DNA of 64,000 nt from Synchiropus splendidus (taxonomy: Eukaryota; Chordata; Actinopteri; Syngnathiformes; Callionymidae), in assembly GCF_027744825.2 (NCBI RefSeq), contig NC_071335.1:11799001-11863000 (forward strand). Reading direction: 5' to 3'. This document shows positions 36,001-48,800 of this stretch, piece by piece. The position numbers were made by a program, and so were the translations under genes. How positions within the stretch are numbered: position 1 is the first letter of the stretch; every line of letters begins with the position of its first letter. The notes below the pieces were generated by a model. It was not told the DNA's origin. It worked only from the letters and a program-made list of their open reading frames with translations, and did no database searches.

Positions 36001-39000
36001 TCTGATGCAAAGCTCTCCACGTGGGCGGGGCCTGAATCAATTTTATCAACAGTGCAGCATGTAGTTCAGAGAGAGATCGTGACTCGTCATCGTCATACTT
36101 TGATCACATAGATTGACACGTGATAAAGTTAATCTGATCCACACAGAGACATTGTGTCCCATGTTTATCAGCAAGCGTCAACGCATGATACAAGCCTCCT
36201 TGCTTGATTTAAAGACTCCTAATTTGCATTTTACAAAGGCATTCACCAATTGAAGCTACAGGTTCTATGTGAGGCAACTGTCAGACATGTTCACACTTGG
36301 ACCTGCTGCCTTTCACCACTCACTTTTCCCTTTGATCACATTATTCTCACACTGCAGCTGCTCAGGTTTAGCACCTTGGTCTTGTGGGAATCTTCACATT
36401 GCTGCATTGTTTTTCTACCCTTTCTACCTTTTGTCCTCCCTTCAGGAAACTCACATCGGAGCCTCTAAAGTCCTTGAGTGGATTATTAAACCACGTTTCC
36501 CACCGAGTTTGCCGAAGAAGCACTCGTGCTTCGTGACGATCCAGCTCATCCCCTTTGGTAAATAAGCAGTGCATCGTCTCAGGACATGAAACAGAATCTA
36601 ACAAATTGGCTTCTGCAACATCTAAGAAACAGCATGGGTATGAAATCTCTAAATCTGACGCAAATTCACGCTCGGGCTTAAGACAGATAAAGAGCAGATA
36701 AGCAGCCAGAGGTCTGGTAAAACACAGCAAAAGAGATGAAGGGATTATGGGGAGAACATGAGAGACTGAGTGGATGATGTAAGGATTAACCCTATAAACT
36801 GAGCAGTCTAATAACTAAGTAGACTAATACAAACAGATTGTAGTGTCTACATACACATGGCAATAACTGCTGTATCTTTTGCATCAGTTTGTAAATCATA
36901 GAGTAGTTCTCATCTCATCATTGGTGGGCTTGAGAATAGAAAGGAAGTGGGTGTAGGTTAGGACCAGAGGAGTGAAGGGCATGAAGGAACATCTGTTATT
37001 TTATGAAGAAGCTACTCCCCCACTGGTGCTTCGTATTATTAATGAGCGTCAGATCTGCATCACAAGCATATGAATTCTATTTATGGTGCTCTTACCTGAC
37101 TATGAGGTGGATATCCATGGTAACCCAGGGTCAAAGGCTCATTGTTCTGAAAGAGACAGAAATATTTCACATGAATGTTTAATGATTGTCACAAAGCAGA
37201 AGACTAAAAATAGCAGGTTTATTAGTCGCCATGCTGGATACTGGTAGTAATGCTACAATGAGTATCTTAAAAGCAAGCATTAAAGAGAAAAACGTTAAGG
37301 GAAGGAAGAGTGGTGGTGGTGATGATTTACTCCAGTTGTGCTCGGACATGGGAAACAATCCAAGATGGCTTCCTTGATGGCTTCCTAGAGCGTAAACGGT
37401 AAGTAAGAGTTTTTGAAGTAGTACGGGAAACAAAACACATTTTGATTGTGTTTCCATGTATTCCTGCATACACAGCACGTACTGCATATATCAATAAGTT
37501 GCTTCAAGGCATGTGTGAGAACCGCTTCCATGAACGCCACTATCATACTTCAATATTTGGAGCGCACGAAGGTAGAAAATTTGAAATGTGGTAGCAATTA
37601 ACATGTAAATTATTTGAAAAGAACTCACTATTCTTAAATTGGAACGACATCTCTGTTGCTTCATCAAATATAAAAAATAAAAACAATGCACTTATTTCAC
37701 AGATTTAAATCGTAGAGGAATAAAAATCACAGTTGAATGCCATTTTAAGGCAGGATAGCATCTGCACCCAAGACACTGTCACAGTAAACAAAGCAAGCAC
37801 GAGGAAAGTTATTAAAAAGATTAAAAAAATGTAATAGAATTAATCCGTGCTTCTGCTCACGGTGAAATTAAGAATGACAATAAGAATTGATAGGTAGCAA
37901 CAAGGACACATCATTTGCTGTTCATTCAAAACAATGGTCTTAAACCTTTAATCACACCACCTTCCCCAGTAACACGGCCCTGACATGTCCACCCCCACAG
38001 ATCTTTTGTCCTCTAGCAAAGACGCAAAATCAGGGACAAGTAAGATCAGTGAAGTGGGAGATGAAAATGAGTGTCGGCGATGACTCTCAGATCATAAATA
38101 GGTCAGAGGTGTCAGCGAGCTTGAAGCCCACTGGTGTGAAATAACATCACGAGATACAATCTCCGACACGGAGACGAACGCTATGAACAAACAAGCTTTT
38201 CATTAGACTCGCATCTCTTGGAGCACATTTTAAAAGGCAAATTACTTTCACTTCCACTCAACAGTTCACAACAAGCATTTATGCTAATTTATTCCATTAA
38301 AAAGGAGCTTTTCACAGCACTAACAACGGCCTTAGAAAGGAGAAAGCAGATTAAGCGCCATAACAGTAGATTAGATAACTCCTCCTCCTGGTTTTCCTCT
38401 GACTTTTACCTCATGATTTCCCTTTGATCTGCAACCAATGTCCCTCCTTTGCAGTACCCACCAGAGGGGGGGACATTTTGCTCCACAGCTTCAGTTCATC
38501 TGATTAATAGATATGCAGACATCTAACACAAGACATGACTTTTTCAAGGCCGGCACACTGTAAGGCAACCATTTCATGATTGAAAATGCAGTTTGTAGGA
38601 ATCACTCCAGAAGCCAAAAATGTACTTAGTGATCTGGCTTTGGGAGGTAAAAGCTCTAAATAATAAATTACCTTTTAGAGGCTTGAATGACATGAATAAA
38701 GTATAAAGCACGTTTTACAGCAAAGCCAAAGTCCAACACCAGGCATAAGTGGCATGAAAGTTGGTGATGAATTGGTCAACGCACTCTGCCGTGCATGACG
38801 TCATGAGGCGAAGCTTAACATGCTAAGCATTCAAAACATTGGGGGGAGCTACAGGAATCGGACCTCAACAGAACCAGAGCAGCTAATACAGACCTCCTTA
38901 AAAAAATGCCTTTTTCATGAAAGCTATGGATCAGCTGTCTGAGACCACACCGAAGTAATGACGGAGGAAAAGACCGTGACTCATACACAAGTGGAGCCAT

Positions 39001-42000
39001 TTTTAATTTCTTGAAGAGACATGGAGGGGCAAGTGGAGGGGGCAGAGAGCTTAAAAGCTCCGGCAGAGTACTCGAGAAACATAAAGAAGTTATGCCTGGA
39101 GCAGTGATAATTATACACGGGCCACTGACTTTCAGCTTCAGACTTTTAGGTCTACACAGAGACGACGGGGGAGGAAATGTTCAGCAACGTAGTCAAACCT
39201 AGACCCTTAAAAACACACAGTTATTTAATGTAGCAACAAAAAATATGCAGTTCAACACCACTGACTAATGGGGGACGGAAAGTTAATACTCAGGAGGCAA
39301 GGTAAGGTGGTAGGTGGTCAACCACTCTGACAGGAAGAACACCATAGCATGTTTTAAGGACCCCCATGTGTCCAAAGCTCAGAATCAACAGTCCAACCGC
39401 CAAGCAGGCCCCACAGTCGCCCTCTCCCAGTCTCATCCCACTTGTAAGGATGTGAATCCATTTCATCCACAAAACACTGATGTGCTAAGCCTCGAAACAG
39501 TCAGTCGCCGATCTGAAGTTTATTTTCCCTCAATAATCTTCACATCCCTCTGACTTTCCACACTTAGCCAACACATGCTTTTTCACGGGCATGCTGATGG
39601 AAGCAAACCTGGGATTTGAAGGTTTTACAGTGCAGCACATTTCAGCGCTACATTAACAAATGGGGCGATGTTGAAGCGTTCAGTTGCCTTTCACTTTCTT
39701 ATCATGTAAAGAGAGTCAAACTCAGGCCTGTGGGCCATGTCCCGTGTGCTACTTCACTACATTATCTGAATGACAATGACCAATGTCCTACTGGTTTCTA
39801 AGCTGTCTCAGGGGCATGTTCTGTTCCTACCGTTAGTATTACACTCACTTTGTATATGTAGTGGACTTATTTTGTTCATTTACATTCTTTTTTAAATGTT
39901 TAATTTACCACACTTTTAAAGTCTATTTTTCCCACTGCCTGTGTCGTGCTGCATCTCAAAAGGTAGAAAAACGACTGTCCCTCCATTCTTGCTCAGTGGA
40001 TTAATAATAGATATTCCTTGAACCCCTCCAGTGTCACGATTATGTAAAACAAACATGTCTGAAAAAGTAAATGTTTAATCTAAGACACAAAAAGCCCATT
40101 TCATGAAAAACCAAATTTCCCTAGCTAGCCAAAATCCTACTCTGACAAAAAGTGAGGAGTGGCATCGGCACATTGAAGACAATTTCATATCAGTTTAGAT
40201 TATACAAATGGTTATTTTCAGTCCTGTTGTCATGGCTGATTTAAGAAGAAAAAATAAACATGACTCAATACACAGGAGTCGCTGCTTCATTTCACACTAA
40301 GCCCCTCCCAACATTACAGTCTCTCGCTGACGTTTCATTCCATCTCACCGCCGAGGATGAGAGAGCCCTGTCACACAATTTGGAAAGTTCAAAATGTGCC
40401 GCATTGTATCATCATTCCACTGACTTTAAGAGAGGCAGAGCCTTCCGTCACGCCCTCTCACACTGCACGCTCAAATGTGACATAAGAGAGAACAATGCTG
40501 TTGTTATTGTTCCCATCGACCCAACACAATCTCATCACACCCTATCGGCTGAGGAGAGGAACGACAGTGGAAGCAATCTCATTACTGCAGCGGGGAAAAT
40601 GGATTGTTCACCACACAGTTGTGCCGCATGCCTCCCCCCCACCGGTCAGAGTTCAAATCCTGCCATGATGCCGGTAATAAATGGTGAAAATAAAAAGATA
40701 AGAGAAGAGAGCTGCACTAGAATGTTCATTCACACTGTGTGATAATCTTCAAGTAATGAGAGATAACTTTGCAACTGAATAGCAATATATATTGGTGGAG
40801 CTTACAAATAGAGATTTCGAACAGACAAAATGGCTTATTTCATCGCTGACTGAGAATATGACGGAATAATTACGGCGTTTGGGGGGTTCTTTTTGCATTA
40901 AATTGAGGTTTGTACTCCCGATAAAAAGCATATTTCAGGGCATACTCAGGGAAGATTACTTTACGCTAGAAGATCCTCATCAGCTCCCCATTTTAAGCAT
41001 CTATTGAACACGAGGAATCTCTTTTCACTGAAGTCCACTTCAATCAAGCTCACAGTATCGGTACATCGGAACTGCGACAAATAAAAAAAGGCTTGGGACG
41101 TCAATAAAACATCGGGTACATACATTCCTGAGAAACACATTTGTGTCAGAATGATTTACTCTACTCCTGATTAAAGATCCAACCAGAGAACTATTGCTCT
41201 GCTGTGCATTTCTTTATACCACCTGCCTGGGTAAGCCATGATAATAACAGAGAGATGATAACAGTTTTTCTTTTTATTGCAAGAAAAAGCATTGAATCTT
41301 CAGCCGGTGGAACTCGAGTCAGGTCACAGAGAGCACTGATGAGTATCGGCTCACTCTCCAGGGATTTACAGGGAGAAGATGAAATTGGATTTTTCGTTTT
41401 TAAATCCACGGTAATGAGGCAGGCGGTTATATTTTTGTTTGACCACCTTACTTTAACACACACGTGGATAAATAATTATAAATGACTGAGATGCCATTGT
41501 GAACACTGGGTGGAATTTAACTTTGAATTATCGGCTGCACGTCACATATAATTTAAAAATGGAAGCTTTTCAGGACACACTTACGAAATGTTTTTTTCCA
41601 CCATTTTCATTGCTAGAGTCAGATCTATACCTGAATCAGACCTACATTTATTCCATCTAAATCCTCTCTCACAGTGAAAGATCCCAGGGATCAGTGCAGT
41701 TAAAAAGCCCCCTCCAGTATGAGATGTGATCCCATTAGCAGGAAACAAAGCCTCTTTACTGCTAGTGATAGGGCAAATCTGTTTCTGCACCAGCTGAGAG
41801 AGTGAGAGGTGGGGAGTGCGGGGGGCATCACTCCCACTCTCATTTCCGGGCTGTCCAGCAGGCTCACGTTCAATACATTTCAGAGGCTACGGCTATTGAT
41901 CTGTGCTTCTCTTGCACGCAGACACTCTTTTTTGCACTCGCATCAGTTTGAAGTGCATTACGTTCCTGGGGCCGTCCGTCAGCACTCACCGACAGCTTGG

Positions 42001-43733
42001 CCATGTAAAGCCGGCCATTTCGTTCTCCAAACAGCTGCTAACAGACCACTTCACCTCTATTACCGGCTCTAGCAACGGCTGGGAAAATTGCTTTACTTTT
42101 CAATGCGGCAACCAGCAGCAGCAGCAGCAGCGTGTGGAGGTCTACAGTACCGCCATGCTCTGTGGGAACACTCCAGAGTTGGCACTGAATAAACAGACCA
42201 AACACCAATAACAGAGTTCCAACAAATGTCAGGAATTAATCTAATTACTGGACGATCAGTGTTGGGTCGCTCAACATAAAAGATTGGGCCCTTAATCACG
42301 GAGCCCCCTTCTCCAGTACCCTCCCCCCCGACCACACTAGCAAACAGCTGACCACCAAATGTTGCCATCACTATATTGCCAATAGACTGGGGTGTTTCTG
42401 CACAACAAAGGTCGCGTTTGTTTACACCCCATCCTTCTGCTAGATCTGTGGATGTTCTGTAAACAAGCTGTGTTGTGTTGGATTTCATCTGCAACGTGAC
42501 AAGCTAGTGGTCATAACAGTTGGCACTAATTAGTTCTGCTTGGATTTGAAATAAATGATGTGCAGCAACACATCAATAATACTACGTCTGCTGAGCAAGT
42601 ATCTGTGCGTGGCTTCTGTGAAAAGATTTTAACCTGATTAAACAAGTATATAGTTTACAATTCATCCTTTGTGGCACCCAGCAGGGTTATTTGAATGCTT
42701 TTACGCATTCAAAAAGACAGAAAAATGCTCTGTCAAAAGCGCATTAATGTTTCATTTGGAGACATAAAAAATGATTTGAAGGAAATGAACATGCAGTGCT
42801 CCTGCCCAGGTAAACAAGAGGCACCATGCTCCACCACAGCATGTACAAGGGTGGCCCTATGAATACCAATTAGGAAGCATGTTATTTACAGCCTTGAAGC
42901 TTTTCTATTGAAGATAATATGGGCAGCGGAGAAAAGCAGTTGAAACTCATTTACATATTGCCATATAATGATCATCAAACCATTTCTGTTTGAACCTTTG
43001 AATATATTGTGGCAGTGACATTAAGATTGAAAGCACCATCTGTCGATATGAACTTTAAACACAGCTCTGGTGTGATCTTGTTTGGATGTCGACCTTTGAA
43101 TGTTTGCTTCATAACTATTTGTCAAAGAAAAGAGTGGCTGTACAGTGTCGTGCTGAGTACACATGCAGTACATGAAGTGGAGTCCGTGAACGCAACACTC
43201 ACTTATCATGTGATTGCTGGGAATTATTATCGTTTTCAAAAAAAACATGGGGCCTGCTTTGCTTAGTTTTACGGTGGAGACGGTTGGCGAGAAGTAATGT
43301 GTTCTCTTGGTTAGTCTGCGACCACGAGGTTTCAAATATATCTGCAACACGGAATTTCAGCCCAGCTCCACGTCCACACGGTGGAAAACGCTACTGCACA
43401 AAGACCGTTCCCACTTGCCCTGAGGGGATCAGAATCTGCTGGAGTGGCACATCTGCATTGCTCAAAAATGTTCTTCCTCACCTGGCCCACCTCGCCGATC
43501 CCGACTGCGCCGTCGATCCGGGGTCTCTTGCACTCCGCCCCGGCTGAGTCGACCAGCGCCGCCGCTGACTGTCCGTCGGGCTCCGGGTCTCCTCGCTTCA
43601 TCCCCCGGACAACAGCTGGAGCGCCGCCCTGGCCTTGGTGCACCCCGGCCAGGGAGTCCAACTCTCTCTCCCGGTCCAGGAGTCCTCGGGACACGGGCAG
43701 CATGATGGAGGCGACGTCGGTCGACATTAACAT
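15652..43733 (-). CDS. rbfox2: RNA binding protein fox-1 homolog 2 (RBFOX2), 13 coding exons
   Basis: A nuclear splicing regulator that binds (U)GCAUG. Coding exons in transcript order: 43482-43733, 37096-37146, 25986-26192, 24135-24299, 23849-23902, 23652-23744, 20165-20252, 19964-20020, 19542-19689, 19196-19241, 16769-16851, 16591-16663, 15652-15696. All junctions keep frame, giving 453 aa. The single RRM (about 206-281) has RNP2 LHVSNI and RNP1 KGFGFVTF (across the 54/93-nt exon junction). The Ala/Tyr-rich C-terminal half shows [37 protein letters not shown] and the nuclear-type end [10 protein letters not shown]. The N terminus ([13 protein letters not shown]) and exon 2 ([13 protein letters not shown]) match RBFOX2 (QNEPLTPGYHGF) and not RBFOX1 or RBFOX3. 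The chosen ATG follows an in-frame TAA directly. The 93-nt exon corresponds to the autoregulated exon of mammalian RBFOX2. No exon was found for the muscle/brain-specific segment before PGFPYP. Confidence 0.95.
15840..15890 (+). repeat. Possible fish repeat tail
   Basis: The phrase 'ctttatttatatagcacctt' is a wording found at the ends of several dispersed fish repeats. The element is short, lies just upstream of the last rbfox2 exon in its intron, and has no defined ends. Confidence 0.3.
17310..17346. repeat. (CA)n microsatellite
   Basis: Interrupted CA array in an rbfox2 intron. A shorter one lies at about 18920-18938. Confidence 0.9.
19397..19479 (-). promoter_or_regulatory. Cluster of three UGCAUG motifs in an rbfox2 intron
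   Basis: TGCATG on the gene's strand occurs at 19397-19402, 19456-19461 and 19474-19479, all within the 300-bp intron (19242-19541) just upstream of the 46-nt exon encoding [20 protein letters not shown] is the binding site of the protein this gene encodes. Upstream placement would, by the known position rule for RBFOX, favour skipping of that exon. Confidence 0.6.
23816..23821 (-). promoter_or_regulatory. GCAUG motif upstream of the 93-nt rbfox2 exon
   Basis: GCATGC lies in the 104-bp intron between the 54-nt and 93-nt RRM exons. A full TGCATG sits in the preceding intron at 24047-24052, and a further GCATGC at 23378-23383 lies downstream of the 93-nt exon. In mammals RBFOX2 represses the matching 93-nt exon through such sites, producing an RRM-defective isoform. 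Confidence 0.5.
27007..27045. repeat. (GT)n microsatellite
   Basis: Near-perfect GT array in an rbfox2 intron. Confidence 0.95.
28430..28520 (+). repeat. Dispersed repeat fragment
   Basis: The segment 'gggggacaccctggacagca' followed by 'gtccagagggccaatagaga' matches the same family as 150-300 in this window. It lies in rbfox2 intron 2 and is degraded at both ends. Confidence 0.5.
33677..33709 (-). CDS. Candidate alternative first coding exon of rbfox2
   Basis: The minus strand reads [11 protein letters not shown] in 11 codons and then a strong donor (TCG|GTGAGT). It ends on a codon boundary, exactly what is needed to splice onto the exon at 25986-26192, which begins GSQDSAGG. It lies between exon 2 and exon 3 of the main transcript, where RBFOX genes are known to use internal promoters. 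A 530-bp purine-rich tract lies directly upstream on this strand. I do not recognise the peptide from a known RBFOX isoform, so this is a structural prediction only. Confidence 0.3.
33727..34255. repeat. Long strand-asymmetric pyrimidine/purine tract
   Basis: For about 530 bp the plus strand is strongly dominated by C and T (runs such as 'cctcctccccacttcctcct'), without a simple repeating unit. It is purine-rich in the rbfox2 sense strand. Long open frames here (225 codons, Ser/Pro/Leu only) come from the composition, not from a gene. Confidence 0.8.
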
Positions 43734-44560
43734 TTAAACCCCTTCTTTTGTCCGCTCCCTCGAGCTAAACACGGTGTTAGCAGCGTGCGCGCTTCAGGTA
43801 ACCAAAAACCCAGGAGCCTCTCGCGGTGCCCCCTTTCCGCTCTTACCGAGTTGAATAACAACAAATTGAGCAGCACTAAGACAATCCGAGTTAGGGAGCT
43901 GGCAGTGGGCTCGTTTACTGCATGGACGCCTCAGAGGCCTTCTCCGCTCCCGACCATAACAAACCAATTAAACAAACACCGATCACAACGATGGCGGCTC
44001 GGCACGGACCCTACTAGCGTACTACATCCATTTGGCTCCGCTTCTGAGCTGGCTTTGCGCGATACCATCCGACCGCAACCTCAAGACGTGAAGGGAGCCC
44101 TCGACATGTCTTCCAGCTCGCCCTTCTCCTCCTCCAGACTCGCCGCTCGAGAAGAGGTTGAGTCAGATCCGCATCAGGAGCCCCTCGGTGCCCCCATGTC
44201 CGCCCGCAGTTGTGTGTGTGGAGCTGCTCAGAGGCTTCCTTTTTCCCCCCTCTTCCTTCGTCTTTTTCCCGGTGTGTTCTTGTGGCGTGTGTTTCAGCAA
44301 GGAAACCGTCCTCCCCCTCCTACTCTCTCGCTGTAGTCATTCCCCTCCTCCTATCTTCCGCTCTCCCTTTGAACGCAGCCTGCAAATGCACGCAGTGTGC
44401 CGCAGTGCTCCAGCGCGCGCGTGTGTGTGTGTGTGTGTTGGAGCGGGGGTCTCGAGAGGACCATGTTCAAGCCGTGCACCCCATAACCTTCACAAGGATC
44501 GCCTTTATTTCGCCTTAATTCCCGTCTCAACATTCACTCGCGCGTGGCTCAGGAGGGCGC
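43734..44560 (-). promoter_or_regulatory. CpG-rich promoter and 5' UTR region of rbfox2
   Basis: CpG density rises sharply from about 43480 to 44560 compared with the AT-rich flanks, with many 'cg', 'gcgcg' and 'ccgcc' words. It covers the first coding exon and the sequence upstream of it on the minus strand. A (TG)n run lies at about 44420-44437. No TATA box is evident, in keeping with a CpG-island promoter. Confidence 0.65.
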
Positions 44561-45569
44561 GGATCCCAGCTAGTAACTCCAACAGGATGGATCTTTCATT
44601 CCTGACTCATTACACAACAGCACACAGGCCAAGGTCTTGTCTCCATTCCGACTGTGCTCAGTGACTCATGCAGCATGGAGGAGACCCCATGCTCCCGGAA
44701 CACCAGCGCTGCTAGGGCGATACCCAGTGGCCAAATGCGACAATGGCATTCTCACAAGGAAGAACTACTTCTTTCGCATGGACTACACTTAAAGTCATGA
44801 AGTTGCAGGAATACTATTAGAAAATCGACATTTAATTTGCGGGTTTTCCATTTGATGAATAAATGGGTGAAAAATTCCAAAACTCCTTATGATCAGGAAT
44901 TTCAGAGCCTAAAAAAAACCCTGCTGAAACCATCATCACTTTAACCTCCAGAGTCCTTAGCATTAGAGTTTTGCAATTTAGGATCGGAATTACCTAAAAG
45001 GTCTTGGAAAAGTTTATGCTAAAAAGCTTGTTCTTGTTGTGGACAATTAATGCTGTTAATAAAAATCCTACCAAACCTAAAAGATGTGAGATTCCACGCC
45101 ATATGAAGCTGGAGATATTGTACAAATTGTATGTACATTTGAAACACTCAAAATCGGAATAGAATTTTCTATCCCGCTCTGTTGCAGAGTTGCTGTTGAC
45201 TCGTGTTTGTGCTAGTGTTCATTCCATGTCTATTCTTAATAAAATGGCTTTAATGTTGTATCACATTCAAAATAGTGCGAGCAGTGTCCCTAAATGTGGC
45301 TAATCATTTAAAAAAAAAAAAAGTACCATGGTACCACAAGGCACAAATGTAATCTCCACATATGTGGCCAGGGGGACCCTAGAGGTTAAAGGAACTACAT
45401 ATACAATAGCGATTGTTTTAGAAAGTTTGTATCTAATACATGACGGAGGGGGGGAAGCTTCCTCGCAGCAGACCCATCATGAACAAAAGGTCACTTTCTT
45501 AATGGAATGCTACTTCCTGTTGTGAAGCCTGGTGGCACAGGCGTGGAAACAGACACACACCCATTTTGG
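44561..45569. other. Intergenic stretch between rbfox2 and the ZP gene
   Basis: AT-rich, with no recognisable exon. The 5' end of rbfox2 lies to the left and the 3' end of the ZP gene to the right. Confidence 0.45.
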
Positions 45570-45582
45570 TTCCTTTTGATCT

Positions 45583-45588
45583 TTTATT
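45583..45588 (-). terminator. Poly(A) signal of the ZP-domain gene
   Basis: AATAAA on the minus strand inside a probable terminal exon whose acceptor lies just above 45721. It is 310 bp past the stop codon in genomic distance. Confidence 0.6.
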
Positions 45589-45897
45589 AGCTGTAAAAAT
45601 AATTTCGTTCTCCAGTCCTGAGATGAGAAGAACGTCGGTGGTGTGAGGAACACTTTTTAGGAGGTTTTCATTGTTACCCACTGGATCGTCATTTCCACCG
45701 TCCTCATGCCTCCCCAGTGTAACTGGAAAAAGCAAAACAGGAAATGGATCAGTCTCGATAAATAATTCAACCCTCATTACTTAGTCATTGTCCGTCTGTC
45801 AAACGAGACTGCAGCAACTTCTGGCTCCGTTTGCCTCAGTTAGGGGACTGAATCAATAAATTCTCTGGTGGAGAAAACTGTCACATGATCCTTACCG

Positions 45898-48800
45898 TCA
45901 CCGACCAAAACATCCTTCCACGCAGGGGCCATCGCTGGGCGAGCAGATTTCCGTGGAGCACATGAAGTAGATCTGCAATTCAAGACACGTGTGGTACTCA
46001 CCAACTGGCTGTAGAAATGTTTTACTTTACAGCTACCACACATTCAGATGACTTGACCAACTTTCTGATTATGCACTGAACCTCATGTTCCAATTCTTGA
46101 AATAATGAGATCAGAAAAATGTTTCTCAGGCCAAGAATTAAGGGCACAAGGCCCAACATGTGTCTCCTCACCTCCTCCTCTGGATCCTTAAACTCCCGAT
46201 CAGGTAGGAACTGAAAGGTGGTCACGGTGAAGCGTCGGATTTGAGAGTGTGGAGGAGGTGGGCGGGGGTCCAGGAGCACCGACTGCTGGGCTGCAGGGTC
46301 TAAGGGGTTGGGACATCTTGGCAGCGAACACATGGATGCATTATTAAAAACAGTCTGCTGGATACTGAAGGGTTTGAGCGGATAACAGTACAGACCCGTT
46401 GTACAGCAGCACCCACACCGCTTTTCCAGAGCGAGGGTACGCCACACAGTAGTGCACCAGAAGGACCAGACTGGGATCTGGAGCGTTGAGCAGTCGCAGC
46501 TCCAAATAAAGGGGCTTCCCCAAAAGCATTTGCAAGGGCTGGTGGTACTGAGGGTGGTAGCTGCTGTACTCGGCATCTGACAACACACAGGCGTTAAAGA
46601 GACAGATGATACGCAACACTACAGTGGATCTAACAGAGTTACAGAACAGATGACTGCAGGGAATAACAGTCGCAATAAGACATATGAAATCAGTTTTCTT
46701 TTCAGGAGAATTGTTAGCACATGTACGAAATTCAATCATTGTATTAAACATCTGAAGCACATCATAGAAAACAATATTAAAAAGATTTAATACATGTAAA
46801 CTTCAGAGAAATAAGAGAAAATAAAGTATAATTACACTGTGGGAAATAATTATTTCACATTACATTGTTTATTTTTGTATTTCAACCATTTTTCCCAGCT
46901 CCGGTCAAATTCTTTTCAAATTCCTTCTTTGATTTTCAACTTAAATGCGAGTTTCTCCGTAATTAAGTGTCTTTAATCGCTGACATCAATTAATATAAGA
47001 AATATTCCATTTCTCTCCTTGGTGGACAAACTTTCCACCCTTCATTTTTTTGCATTTATAAACACTACTGTGTAGAAAACATGTCAAAGGGAAAAGCTTG
47101 AAGAGGTTTTTGTTGTATCTCAACTCAATTCTGAGCCAACCGTAACCACGTGATGTCATTGCAGGCCACGTAAAAAGGCAGACCTCGGCTCTTGAGTTTG
47201 ACACCTCCATTACACATCATTTGGGTGGTCTACATTAAAATGACAACCAAATATCACCTTTGGCAATCCTGAGCTGGACTCCAAACATGCCTTGGGTTTG
47301 AACTGCAGGACCCAGGGAAGGAGTTTTGACCAAGTAACTCACAGTCAGTGCACTGCCGGGTACATATCGGCATTCAACCAGCAACCTAACAAGAATACAG
47401 CAATAGATTTAAAGAGCCATATTACGTTTGGACCACAGTAAACAGTGCAGTAATGTACATAGCTTAAGAGGTGATGGACCCGTCTTGGAACATGTTAAGA
47501 AATTACAGCAAGTAATATACAGTTTGTTTTCAGCGCACACATACATGGTAATGTCACCTCCTTAACTATGCTGCCACTGTCCCACCCATGCTACACACAG
47601 TGAGTGCTGAACACCAGACTCACGGACCAAAAGGAGATCAGACGAGTCAAATGACCAAACTACCTGACAGGAGAGTCTCTCGTGATGGCGCCATAGTTGA
47701 GACTGATTGCATTAACTTTGTTGATGACCTCCAGCAAGTAGATCATCGTTTTCCCCACAACCTGAGGTGAACAGTGGTCAGCCAGGCGCTCGCATCCAAG
47801 ACAGCATTGTGAATGGATTCAACGCTTCTCACCACTCTGCGTACGCCACAACCGTCCATGGGGATCTTAAACATGGCGTACTCGGATGTCACTACTTCTG
47901 GCGTACAAGTGAAGTTAGAAGCAGCAACAAGCAGAGCGGTTACGAGCGGGGGGTCAGTCAGTGTGGCGGGCACCGAGAAAACAAAATGCCGGTCCAGCGT
48001 GCATTCTGCATCAACACACAGGACAGCTTTAGTGGCATTTCAGAACGGAGTCAAGCACTATAGATTAATTGTAATAAACCATATGATGCAAAAAGTCCAA
48101 CTGGATGTTTCCACATCAGACATGAAGGGGATCACACCGCATCACGAACGGATCAAGAAGCAACCATCTCCTTTCCGGCTCACCGTCCATGGGATAGTAA
48201 CAAGCACGTGAAGTCTTGCTGAAGCAGCACCCCATGGCAAGACAAAGTGACTGGGATGGAAAACTGGGTCCACATTTGAGCTGCTTCTCACTCGGAAGGT
48301 CACATTCTAGACAACACAAATGAAAGATTTTAAAAATCCTCATCAAGATTGGGTGAACTCACAGCACAAACACTATACCTCTCCCAGCGCCTGACACTGA
48401 TACTGGACAAGAAAACTGGGCCTCCTGAGCCCCCCCATCAGTCAAATATCCAACAGTGATGGAGTACATTTTACCCTAAAAAATGAATATGAAAAAGTTG
48501 TTAATTTTGGGGCAGTTTTTGGATAACCTGCATCAAAGCTTGCCTCCACATTCATGTGACAAGTGGACTGGAGTTGAAGACTCAAATGGATTTTGCCATC
48601 CTGTCCCTTGCTTGCAGAGTAGCCACAGTAATTCGAGGCATCTTTAAGGTTAATTTGATTTCCTTTGACATCTGAAAACACATCATAAGTCATTTCTGGG
48701 GACAGAACAGCAGGTCCTAGCATGATGAGTGACAAACTACATTGTCAATAACCAGTAGCAACATCTACCCATTTAGATATATACAAGAGCAACCTGACCG

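Larger units (their letters stand above)
26193..43481 (-). other. Large 5' introns of rbfox2 (26193-37095 and 37147-43481)
   Basis: Apart from the features listed separately, I recognise no further exon, RNA gene or intact mobile element in these introns. A 156-codon frame at 34536-35006 and a 160-codon frame at 40260-40742 on the plus strand have no recognisable domain. RBFOX introns in vertebrates are often rich in conserved non-coding elements, which cannot be judged from one genome. Confidence 0.5.

Noticed and set aside
40260..40742. 160-codon plus-strand open frame in an rbfox2 intron
   Set aside because: No recognisable family or gene context. It could be a conserved non-coding element that happens to be open.
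44158..44664. Long open frames across the CpG-rich region
   Set aside because: GC-rich promoter DNA has few stops. The frames are low in information and antisense to rbfox2.
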